Below, piece by piece: positions 36,526 to 45,961 of a stretch of 64,000 nt of DNA. Positions within the stretch are counted from its first letter, which is position 1. Every line of letters begins with the position of its first letter. The notes under the pieces were generated by a model. The model searched no databases. It had not been told where the DNA came from and worked only from the letters and a program-made list of their open reading frames with translations. Both the position numbers and the translations under genes were made by a program. Origin of the DNA: Cucumis sativus (taxonomy: Eukaryota; Streptophyta; Magnoliopsida; Cucurbitales; Cucurbitaceae); the NCBI RefSeq assembly GCF_000004075.3, contig NC_026655.2:4588001-4652000 (forward strand), given 5' to 3'.

Positions 36526-37406
36526 TAAAAACAACCATTTAAAGCTCTCTTGACATGCATTTGTAATAGCTTAAAGTTCAATCATCTCAATTTCTAATAT
36601 TAAAAAAGAAAAGTTAGATGAAGTGGTTTAGATGCAAATTTGAAAGTTGAAATACATTACATTACTCTTTTTTTCTTTTCTCATTAGTTTATCTATGTAT
36701 ATATATATATATATATGAAGTAGGATTAGAATGGTAAATGAGAAAATTAATTAAAAACCAAATGTGTATTAGAAGTAGGATTTTTCCATGCATTCGTTGG
36801 AACAAACAAAGCAACAAATTGTGAGAATTTATTTGCTTTGACTTTTGACTTTTTGACCTTCAAATATTCTTATTCGTCCCACGTGGAATATATATATAAT
36901 ATTGAATATAACAGAAATCCAATATGTTCCCAAATTTCAATTTTTTTGAACCGATCTTTTATAGTCAGCTTGACCGGAATCTCCCCCAAAAGGACTCCAT
37001 ATCTAATTAACGTTTAATCACATTACCTAATATGAATTACACCCAAGAATTCTCAAACCTTACAATTTCTTTTGTATTAACAATTAAAATTTATTTGTAT
37101 TACTACCCTACTCTATTTTGAGGAAATAAATTAATTAATTGTCAATCTTAAAAGTTGTGTCTATTTCTTCTGAGACTCTATTCAACATTAAATAATTTTT
37201 AAGATTGTAGATTCTCTCCCAATTTGACCGAGTAGATTTTCATTGATAGATCGATAAAATTGTACTTATTCAATGAGTTATATTGTACATATAAAAAAAA
37301 CACGTACACAGTACTTATTGCATAGTTCAAATATAATGTGATTTGCAATTACATATTTAAATTTTCTTTGACTAAAATTATTAAATTTTATATAAATATT
37401 ATAATG

Positions 37407-37778
37407 AAAAATTGTCAAAAATAGCAAATATATTTATAATATATATATATTTTTTTCAAATTCTATCAATAATAAATCTTGATAATCACTCATATGCTTC
37501 TCTCACTAACATTGATAGATAATGATAAAATCTATCCGTTGTTATATCATTATAGAATTTAAAATTTTACTATAGTTTGTAAATAAGGATGCTGACAAAT
37601 AGAAAAAATAAATTAGAATAATAGAGGTTATATCACTACATTTTCTAAACTGCATTCGATAATTCTTAGATAACCTTCTAATAGTTATATGATATCATTA
37701 ATTATTGGTCGCACGTAAAAAAAAAAGTGTGAGAGATTGATTTTCTTGTAAATATTTTAATTTATTTTTGTATTGTTA
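37407..37778. mobile_element. AT-rich inverted-repeat element, copy C, interrupted
   Basis: The left part (AAATTGTCAAAAATAGCAAA, then CTATCAATAATAAAT) and the inner right part (AAAATTTTACTATAGTTTG) match copies A and B. The outer right end (AAATATTTTAATTTATTTTTG) appears only after 161 bp of unrelated DNA. Joining the two pieces would restore the copy A right end exactly, so the element was split by a later insertion. Confidence 0.6.
37585..37745. mobile_element. 161-bp insertion inside copy C with 8-bp target duplication
   Basis: Flanked by TTGTAAAT at 37577-37584 and 37746-37753, present once at the matching place in copy A (as TGGTAAAT). An 8-bp duplication is typical of hAT-superfamily elements. 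The insert has no coding frame. I could not find convincing terminal inverted repeats, so the class is uncertain. Confidence 0.5.
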
Positions 37779-37923
37779 AAAAAAATGCTTCTAATTAATA
37801 TAATTATGTAATGTTTAATATTATAAAATGTAATTTGGTAAGAAAGAAAAGGTCAAATTGGTAATAGCGGAGTGAAGCGAATTAAATCAACTACTTAACT
37901 TAGCATAATCAATCACCCACAAC

Positions 37924-37931
37924 GACACGTG
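37924..37931. promoter_or_regulatory. ACACGTGT G-box/ABRE-like palindrome
   Basis: An 8-bp palindrome about 340 bp upstream of the small-protein start codon and about 230 bp upstream of its TATA box. Likely part of that promoter. Confidence 0.4.
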
Positions 37932-38155
37932 TAAGTCGATAAACCTATCCAACGGCGTCGAGAAATCGAGAGATATTTATCGAGTACGACGCGTCACAGG
38001 CAATGCCAAAACTCAAAAAAAAAAAGGATCGCCGGTTCTGTTTTCGTTTCGTTTCGGTCAAAAGCATTCGCCTAATTCAAAATCGGATTGCGCTTTTCCC
38101 ATTTCCTCACCCAACTTCCATCTTCCCTCCCTTCTTACGTCTCGTTCTCTGTTGT

Positions 38156-38164
38156 TATATAAAT
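38156..38164 (+). promoter_or_regulatory. TATA box of the small-protein gene
   Basis: TATATAAAT lies 104 bp before the start codon at 38268, with pyrimidine-rich DNA between, as in a typical plant core promoter. Confidence 0.6.
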
Positions 38165-38267
38165 CCCCTCACCCTCTTAAACCTTTCTCCGTTCTACACA
38201 TCATTCCAACCCATTCTTCCATTTACGCCTTTTTTTTCTTCTTTTTTTTCTTTTTGGGTTTGTTGGG

Positions 38268-38489
38268 ATGGAGATCGTTTCCGATATCCGAGAGACAAAC
38301 AGTATGGAGAAGATTGAAGCTCCGTTTCCTGTTCACAGTCAGGTGAGAAAGATCAAAGAGGAATCCGACACGACCATCGATTGGCGACCTGGTCAACCGG
38401 AGATCAGACCGCCGACCGCCTCCTTCCGCCAGATCTCTCGCTCGCCGCTTGGAATCTCCGGCCGCCCTATTTCGGTGGGGGATTCGTAG
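38268..38489 (+). CDS. small 73-residue protein, family not recognised
   Basis: A single exon of 74 codons from the first ATG after a good TATA box, with a pyrimidine-rich leader and a GC-richer coding stretch than its surroundings. The protein is hydrophilic, starts MEIVSDIRETNSMEKIE, has a central DWRPGQPEIRPP stretch, and ends SRSPLGISGRPISVGDS. There is no signal peptide or membrane helix. The Ser/Arg/Pro-rich C-terminus looks like a short conserved motif. I have a vague memory of similar small plant proteins, but I cannot name the family with confidence and give no function. Promoter structure, codon look and composition make a real gene likely. Confidence 0.65.
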   Translation: MEIVSDIRETNSMEKIEAPFPVHSQVRKIKEESDTTIDWRPGQPEIRPPTASFRQISRSPLGISGRPISVGDS

Positions 38490-40047
38490 AAAAAGAGTAT
38501 TTCCGGTAGAGATATTTTGGGGCTTATTTCGTCTCTCTTCTTCTTCTTCTTCCTCCTTCCTTCCTTCTAATATTACAAATTCAGATAGCCCTAGTTTATG
38601 TATATATCGTTGCTTTTAATTTTTAAATAGAGAGAGTTTTTGGATTTTGAATTTTGTATATTACTTTTTATATAATTTATAGCATAATATTACTCAAACT
38701 CTCGAATTTCTTCGAGATTGTTCATATGGAGAATATAAATTTCTTGAATGTTCATCTTATTTATTTATTTAATTCATGGGTACGAGTGATTTCTTTAATT
38801 TTGGCCGTTAAAAAATTTGTGGCTTCAACAAATGGATTAGTTGAAAAAGCGTCTCCTCCTTGAGAAAAATCAGAAAAATATAATTATTGGACTTTTTTAG
38901 GGTAATGGTCCACTAAATTATAAAAAAATGAAAAGAATTTGTTTAAAGAAAACGTTGTTTTCCTAATTGTATTAGGGTATAATTAGTGAATTCTTACTCT
39001 TATATTTAATTGTAATAGTTTGGATCTTAATATTTAACTAGTTGTAATTGGAGTTTAGGATTGAAAATGGTTGGAATTGATTAGGATGAAATGTAATTAA
39101 TTTGTTCATGAATTATGGTAATTAGTTTTACCAAATTATAATACAAATACGATAATTACTCTTATTAAATATATTTTTCAAAATTTAAATTTTATTAATC
39201 AACAATTTAAGGTTCTTATTTTTTTTTTCAACTTTTTTTGGAAAAAAGTGGAATCTGAGTTGAATTTGACAAAAAAAAAAAAAAAGTTGAATGAAGCAAA
39301 TACAATGAAAGTATATAAACTGTTTAGCTTGGTGGATTTAAAAAGAAAATTAGAGTTAAAAAACAAAAGTCCATGAAAGTTTTGGAAATACAATGGAAGA
39401 AAATACTAAGTTTAGTAGGTAAACAATTGTGAAGCACGAGAATTATAACATCAATATTTTACCTGATAAGACTTAATTCTTCCTTTATTTTAGAGGCGTT
39501 TTGTAAGTATTTGAAGAATTCACGTGATGGAAGATGGCTAAACTTCCTTTGTAAAGAGGTAAAATTTTCATGTGGCTTATTCAGATAATTTCTCAAGTTT
39601 TGATTATAACTGATTTATTAAATATAAAATTGAAATTTATGGAGTTAATAGAATGCTAACCTTTCAAAACATGACTCTACACCAGTAAACTATATAAAAT
39701 ATTAAATAAATGAGTTCCAACAAAAGAAACTAAAATTTTAAAACCTACTAAAACAAATTTATGAATGTATATCTAAAATGGATAATATTGTATGATTTTT
39801 AACAAAATTGAAATTAGAGAATTCTTTTGGTTTTAATTTCACCACATTTCTCAACAAAATCTTAACCGCAAGAAGAAAAAGAGGCGTTTTAACCAAAATA
39901 AAAGTTAAGGTAAGAAAAAGTTTAAACTAAGGGGGAAAATGGTAGAACCGAGTGCGGACCACGCATATGAATCGAGTGGCGGTGTGCAAGGTGGACCATT
40001 TCCTTACGGCCCAAGCGAAGCCACAAAGCTAAACCCACTCCCTTCCC

Positions 40048-40054
40048 TATAAAT
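40048..40054 (+). promoter_or_regulatory. TATA box of NFXL1
   Basis: TATAAAT is followed about 30 bp later by a pyrimidine-rich leader that reads into the exon ending at 40210. Position fits a leader starting near 40080. Confidence 0.6.
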
Positions 40055-40210
40055 CCTTCAAACCCGCTTCCTTCACCTCACTTCTTCCTCTCTTTCTCAC
40101 CAAACAAACCCAAAAGCATTTCTCTCTCAATTTCATCACCGCACCCGGAGCACCACCACCACCACCACAATCACCGCCCTCTCCCGCCATTTCGGAGTTT
40201 CTTCCATCAG

Positions 40211-40879
40211 GTTTTCATCATCTTTTTCTTTTTTCTTTATCTATTCTCTTTCCTTTTTCAAGCTCTTTGTTTCATTCTGCGCCTAGGGCTTCATTGTTCT
40301 TCCTGTTAATTTGATCCTCGTTTTCCCTCTTTCCCAATCGCGTTTTCATCTCCTATTCCTCTTTCCGTGTGTGTGTATGGAGGAATGGAGGAATGGAGGA
40401 ATGGAGGACGAGAAAGGAGAAAGGAAGAGTTTTAGAAATACAAATAGATTGGATTGAATTTTAGTGAAAGGGCATGAAAAAGAAATGTGGATTTAGAGGG
40501 GAAAATTTTGTGTATCAAAATCCAAAACGTGCTCTTCAATACTGTTGATGGTGGCTCAATCTTTATCCTTGATTTTTAACTTCAGTTGATCATTCCGAAT
40601 CGTAATTCATTAGTTTATTTTGTATGTTATCAAGAAATTTATTAGAGTGAGAGTAAGATATTGTTAGAGAGCAAGAATAAAACTTGTATTATTACCATCA
40701 CAGCATGCTTTGATCATTTGGCTTCCTTCATCTTGATGGTTATTGGAACAAAAGCGTTTTTCTTATTATTCGTAATGGAAGATTTTTCATTTTAAGATGC
40801 ATTGCGATGGTAACTCATTGACATTGATACGGTGTTGAATATTGGTTAACTCTTTTTTTGGCTTTTTTTTTAATTGCAG
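40211..40879 (+). other. intron in the NFXL1 5' leader
   Basis: A 669-bp intron with donor CAG|GTTTTC at 40211 and acceptor TTGCAG at 40874-40879, only 3 bases before the start codon. A tandem array of the 8-mer TGGAGGAA (about four copies, 40378-40408) lies inside. Leader introns often raise expression in plants. The donor is inferred from sequence only. Confidence 0.6.
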
Positions 40880-40882
40880 AAT

Positions 40883-43800
40883 ATGAGCTCAAATGTCCGA
40901 AATGTGCGGAAAGATAGGTCTAGGATTCCTGCATCAAGTGCTCGAAAAGAGTGGGTACCGAGAGGATCTACAACAATCCCAACTACAACTGCGACCACGG
41001 ACATTCATGTGAATCAGCCGCTGAACGTTAATTTGAATGGTAATCGGAATGAGCAAGAGCCAAATTCTAGTCCTCCTCATCCAGTTTATCGAGATAGAGG
41101 TAATCATGGTCAAAGGGTTCATGTGGGTCCCCGAAGGAATCAAAGAAAAGACAAGGAGAAAGACAAGGAGAAAAGTGGGGATCAGGGTGAAAAGGATTTG
41201 AGAATCTCCAACTTGCCTCAGCTAGTTCATGAAATTCAGGAAAAATTGACGAAGGGCACTGTTGAGTGCATGATTTGTTATGATATGGTGCGGAGATCTG
41301 CACCCATATGGTCTTGTTCAAGCTGCTTTTGCATTTTTCATTTAACTTGCATCAAGAAATGGGCTAGAGCACCCACTTCCACCGACTTGGTTGCTGAGAA
41401 GAATCAGGGGTTAAACTGGCGTTGTCCAGGATGCCAATCTGTGCAGCTTATCTCTTCGAAGGAGATTCGATATGTTTGTTTCTGTGGTAAAAGGCAGGAT
41501 CCCCCTTCTGACTTGTATTTAACCCCCCATTCGTGTGGGGAACCGTGTGGCAAGCCACTTGATCGAGAGATGCTGGTTGCTGGTGGAAGCAAGGAGGATC
41601 TTTGTCCCCATAATTGTGTCTTGCAGTGCCATCCAGGTCCCTGCCCTCCTTGCAAGGCATTTGCTCCTCCTCGTTTATGCCCTTGTGGCAAGAAGTTGAT
41701 AACAACACGTTGCTCAGATAGGAAATCCACTTTAACTTGTGGGCAGCGTTGTGAAAAACTCCTGGATTGTGGACGACACTGGTGTGAAAAAATTTGCCAT
41801 GTGGGTACTTGTGATCCTTGCCAGGTTCAAGTTAGTGCCTCTTGCTTTTGCAAGAAAAAGAAAGAGCTTGTCCTCTGTGGAAGCATGGCTTTGAAGGGTG
41901 AAGTAAATACAGAAGATGGTGTTTTCCCATGTAGCTCCATCTGTGGGAAGGGTCTAAACTGTGGCAATCATGTCTGCCGTGAAATTTGTCATCCAGGACC
42001 CTGTGGAGGCTGTGAGTTGATGCCTGACATGATTAGGACATGTTATTGTGGGAAAACACGATTGCAGGATGAACGGACAAGTTGTCTGGACCCAATCCCA
42101 ACATGTTCTGAGCTTTGTGAGAAACTATTACCTTGTGGGAAGCATCGTTGTAAGGAGGTCTGTCATGCCGGTGATTGTGCACCTTGCTTGGTTCAAGTTG
42201 TTCAAAAATGCCGATGTGGATCAACTTCTCGAAATGTGGAATGCTACAAGACTTCCAGCCCAACTGACATATTCACTTGTGAAAAGCCATGCGAGTGGAA
42301 GAAGAATTGTGGAAGGCACAGGTGCAGTGAGAGATGCTGTCCTCTATCAAACTCCAGTTATAATCATTTAGGAGATTGGGATCCACACTTTTGCGTAATG
42401 AGGTGTGGGAAGAAGCTAAGGTGTCGCCAGCACTCTTGTCAATCACTGTGTCATAGTGGCCATTGCTCTCCATGTCCTGAGACAATCTTCACAGACTTGA
42501 CGTGTGCTTGTGGTAAAACTTCAATTCCTCCACCACTGCCTTGTGGAACGCCACCCCCATCATGTCAATTTCCATGTTCGGTTCCTCAGCCATGTGGCCA
42601 TAGTTCTACTCATAGTTGCCACTTTGGTGACTGCCCACCCTGTACAGTTCCAATAGCCAAGGAGTGCATTGGTGGACATGTAGTCCTAAGGAACATTCCT
42701 TGCGGCTCAAGGGACATTAGATGCAACAAGCTATGTGGGAAAACTAGGCAGTGTGGGATGCATGCCTGCAACAGAACTTGTCACCCGCCTCCTTGTGACA
42801 CTGCTGCTGGATCTGAGTCGGTTCAGAAAACTTCCTGTGGACAGACATGTGGTGCACCTCGAAGAGATTGTAGGCATACATGTACTGCGCCGTGTCACCC
42901 GTCCGCTCCTTGCCCTGATGCAAGATGTGAGTTCCCTGTTATAATCACTTGTTCATGCGGACGAATAACAGCATCTGTTCCTTGTGATGCTGGAGGGAGC
43001 AGTATTAATTTTAATACTGATGCTCTGTACGCTTCGATTATCCAAAAATTACCTGTTCCGCTTCAACCCATCGAGGCAACTGGAAAAAAGATTCCACTTG
43101 GACAGCGAAAACTGACGTGTGATGATGAATGCTCTAAGCTAGAGAGGAATCGGGTTCTTGCAGATGCTTTTGATATAACTCCCCCAAATTTGGATGCCCT
43201 TCACTTCGGAGATAGTTCTTCTACTGAATTGCTTGCAGACCTCTTTAGACGTGATTCGAAATGGGTATTGGCTGTGGAGGAGAGATGCAAATTCTTGGTC
43301 CTTGGCAAGAATAGAGGAGGAATTGGTGGCCTTAAAGTTCATGTTTTCTGTCCAATGCCTAAGGATAAGAGAGATGCTGTCAGGCTGATTGCTGAGAGGT
43401 GGAAGGTTGCGATCAATTCTGTTGGCTGGGAGCCGAAACGTTTCATTACAATTCATGTGACTCCTAAATCAAAAGTCCCACCTCGTGTGCTTGGTATCAA
43501 GGGCTCAACTACCATAAGTACTCTACATCCACCGCCTTTCGATCCTTTAGTAGATATGGATCCTCGGCTTGTTGTTTCTTTTCCAGATTTGCCGAGGGAA
43601 TCAGACATAAGTGCATTAGTCTTGAGGTTTGGTGGTGAATGCGAATTAGTATGGTTGAATGACAAGAATGCTTTGGCTGTCTTCAGCGATCCAGCTCGAG
43701 CGGCTACAGCAATGAGAAGATTGGATCATGGTACAGCGTATCATGGAGCCAGTCTTCTTCAGAATGGTGGTGCATCAGCATCATCTAATACAAATGCTTG

Positions 43801-44197
43801 GGGTGGAGGAGAGAATGCAAAGGAAGGTGGAGCATCGAAGAGTAGTAATCCATGGAAAAGAGCCGTAGTTCAGGATTCTAGTTGGAAGGACACTTCATGG
43901 GGTGATGAAGAATGGTCTGGTCCATCTATCGACGTGCAGGCATCCGTATGGAAAAGAGAAGCAGCTCCATTTTCTGCTTCACTTAATCGGTGGCACGCAC
44001 TAGACACCGAACCATCTGTGAGTTCTTCCACTCAATCACCTGAACACAAGCTTGGCAATCGAGTAGGCAATCCCTCTTTAGGATCTGAATCAAGTACGAG
44101 TAGGAGTTTGAGCTCCGGAGGAGTGATGCAGGTTGTAACAGATGATGGAACAAACACGTCGGAAGTAGCAGATGATTGGGAGAAGGCTTACGACTGA
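40883..44197 (+). CDS. NFXL1: NF-X1-type zinc-finger protein NFXL1
   Basis: One uninterrupted coding exon, 1104 residues, near the roughly 1190 of Arabidopsis NFXL1 as I remember it. After a basic, low-complexity N-terminus there is a RING/PHD-like C4HC3 domain starting at Cys129 (CMICYD). Many NF-X1 zinc fingers follow, with the CGxHxCxxxCHxGxCxxC pattern (for example CGNHVCREICHPGPC), to about residue 700. Then comes an R3H-like segment (SKWVLAVEERCKFLVLG), and an acidic, Ser/Trp-rich C-terminal tail. Plant NFXL1 is a nuclear protein that tempers salt, osmotic and defence responses, and it probably has E3 ligase activity through the RING-like domain. The first ATG, at 40883, follows the leader intron acceptor directly. 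Confidence 0.95.
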   Translation: MSSNVRNVRKDRSRIPASSARKEWVPRGSTTIPTTTATTDIHVNQPLNVNLNGNRNEQEPNSSPPHPVYRDRGNHGQRVHVGPRRNQRKDKEKDKEKSGDQGEKDLRISNLPQLVHEIQEKLTKGTVECMICYDMVRRSAPIWSCSSCFCIFHLTCIKKWARAPTSTDLVAEKNQGLNWRCPGCQSVQLISSKEIRYVCFCGKRQDPPSDLYLTPHSCGEPCGKPLDREMLVAGGSKEDLCPHNCVLQCHPGPCPPCKAFAPPRLCPCGKKLITTRCSDRKSTLTCGQRCEKLLDCGRHWCEKICHVGTCDPCQVQVSASCFCKKKKELVLCGSMALKGEVNTEDGVFPCSSICGKGLNCGNHVCREICHPGPCGGCELMPDMIRTCYCGKTRLQDERTSCLDPIPTCSELCEKLLPCGKHRCKEVCHAGDCAPCLVQVVQKCRCGSTSRNVECYKTSSPTDIFTCEKPCEWKKNCGRHRCSERCCPLSNSSYNHLGDWDPHFCVMRCGKKLRCRQHSCQSLCHSGHCSPCPETIFTDLTCACGKTSIPPPLPCGTPPPSCQFPCSVPQPCGHSSTHSCHFGDCPPCTVPIAKECIGGHVVLRNIPCGSRDIRCNKLCGKTRQCGMHACNRTCHPPPCDTAAGSESVQKTSCGQTCGAPRRDCRHTCTAPCHPSAPCPDARCEFPVIITCSCGRITASVPCDAGGSSINFNTDALYASIIQKLPVPLQPIEATGKKIPLGQRKLTCDDECSKLERNRVLADAFDITPPNLDALHFGDSSSTELLADLFRRDSKWVLAVEERCKFLVLGKNRGGIGGLKVHVFCPMPKDKRDAVRLIAERWKVAINSVGWEPKRFITIHVTPKSKVPPRVLGIKGSTTISTLHPPPFDPLVDMDPRLVVSFPDLPRESDISALVLRFGGECELVWLNDKNALAVFSDPARAATAMRRLDHGTAYHGASLLQNGGASASSNTNAWGGGENAKEGGASKSSNPWKRAVVQDSSWKDTSWGDEEWSGPSIDVQASVWKREAAPFSASLNRWHALDTEPSVSSSTQSPEHKLGNRVGNPSLGSESSTSRSLSSGGVMQVVTDDGTNTSEVADDWEKAYD

Positions 44198-44674
44198 ATT
44201 AGCATTGAAGTGAAGACCCAATGGATAAGGTACCATCCATCAATTGGTGGCCTTGTTTGGATCTTGGATGCACAGCCTTCCTGTCCTTGTATTCGATGTT
44301 GTAATGAATGTTTTTACACAAGGTGGTTTAATAATTTTGAAAGCAAGTTTGTAGGTATTTGGTAATACTTGTTTTTGAGAGAACAATTATTGTAGAGTGT
44401 TAGGTCTTTACAACACAATAGGGCATTTATATGTGGCATAAAGTTTTGATGATAGGTTGAAAAAATCATTTTCTTCATTAGCTGCTGCTTCTTCGTTTAT
44501 ATGTATGAAGGAAGCATAACTTTGGTATTTGTTTCCCTCCATCTTTGGGGGGAAAATTACTATATTTTGTATTATTATTTATTAATTCTTAAGAAAGATA
44601 TAATACATAAATCCTTTCCTTGTGAATGGAATTGTATCGTCTGTTTTTTCATGCCTTTTCTTTAAAAAGTATAT

Positions 44675-44723
<49 letters not shown>

Positions 44724-45961
44724 TACATGTTGGTGATTACTCTCGTCTCACTTATGTTACGATAACTAAATCCCAATTTCAACTTCCTTCAATAACACCT
44801 CCAATGATACTTCCGGTCAAAATCATCTCTACCGACCATCTATCAATCATCTTCAAGTGTATATATTTTTAAATAGAAAAGTGAAATTATTGGTTCGTAA
44901 TGCTTATTGGTCGTCTTATTTAATAATTTAACTTAATGTGAACTCTTTGCCTATATTGTCAAACTAAACAATATTTATACATGTTTAAAAACAATTCTAA
45001 GCAAATGTAATGCGTGTAAGAACTTGATATCTCCTCGTTAGTATTATATTGTTTACTTTGGACATAAACGCTCATGAATTTTCTTTTGATTACACTAGAA
45101 AAGACTCATATCATCAGACGTAGTTATCATGTCACTCCCTTATGTACATTTATGATCACATTCTTGAATAATAAATCTTGAGCTAAAATTTAATATTGGA
45201 CGCCATAAAAGCCCTAAACACTTAGGTGGCTTTTTTTTTTTCTTTCTTCATATTACACCTATATTTTTTACTAATGCAAAAATGTAGTGTAATTTTGTTA
45301 GTTATTTGAAACAAGAATGTTTTGCCTATGATGGTTAAATGTGAAAACATGTATAAGTATATGTCAAAGTTTGATTTGGAAAAATAAGTGTTAAACAAAT
45401 GTTGACTTAATTACAAATTCTTAAGAGAGAGAAAAAACACTAGAAAAGCAATTTTCTTTTTAATTACAAAAAAAATTATATAACATACAAAATCCTCAAC
45501 TTCGAACTAAACAACCCGACACCCAAACTTCACTAAATAAAATTTCAGAACTCGTTTCAACCTCCCAAACAACTCTTATACTTGTGTAAAATTCCAATTA
45601 CTCAACAAAGGCTTCTGATTGTCCGATTCTTTTTAGAATGTGGGATCCATCCTAACCAAGTATGATGGGAAACCTTATAGTTATTTGTATTAGCCTAATT
45701 CATAACTTAGGTTGGGATGAATTAGAGATAGTTGGATGGATTATTGAAGAATGATTTCTGTCTATAACAAATTGCTATTATTCCTTCACGTATCCAAATC
45801 TACAAAAGTTTATCATACGAAAAATCAAACTGTTCTGTAATAATACACTTATTCACCCTTTAAGAGGGAAAGAGAAAAGAAACTTTGCTCTGATACGAAG
45901 ACACCATTTTTTGTTATTTCCAATGCCAAAGAGCGAAGCTAAGGTTTGATTGATCTGTACT
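44198..45961. other. spacer between convergent NFXL1 and PYD1
   Basis: 1.8 kb between two 3' ends. It holds a long (AT)n tract at 44671-44720 and AT-rich DNA. No coding frame of interest. Confidence 0.6.
44671..44720. repeat. long (AT)n microsatellite
   Basis: About 22 AT units with two ATAC breaks near the left end. It lies downstream of NFXL1. Confidence 0.9.

Larger units (their letters stand above)
34512..38267. other. 3.8 kb spacer with minisatellite and mobile-element debris
   Basis: Helicase 3' UTR, AT-rich DNA, a promoter-like island at 35.44-35.60 kb, a degenerate minisatellite at 35.9-36.5 kb, (TA)n at 36698-36717 and inverted-repeat element copy C at 37.4-37.8 kb. No gene was recognised before the small gene at 38.27 kb. 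Confidence 0.6.
38490..40882. other. spacer and NFXL1 promoter plus leader
   Basis: The 3' flank of the small gene, AT-rich DNA with no gene seen to about 39.9 kb, then the NFXL1 promoter (TATA at 40048), a 5' leader exon to 40210 and a leader intron. The leader exon carries a (CAC)n run at 40151-40168. Confidence 0.6.

Noticed and set aside
38003-38317. 104-codon frame overlapping the small-protein gene
   Set aside because: It begins upstream of the TATA box and runs through pyrimidine-rich leader DNA in another frame; a shadow of the promoter and leader.
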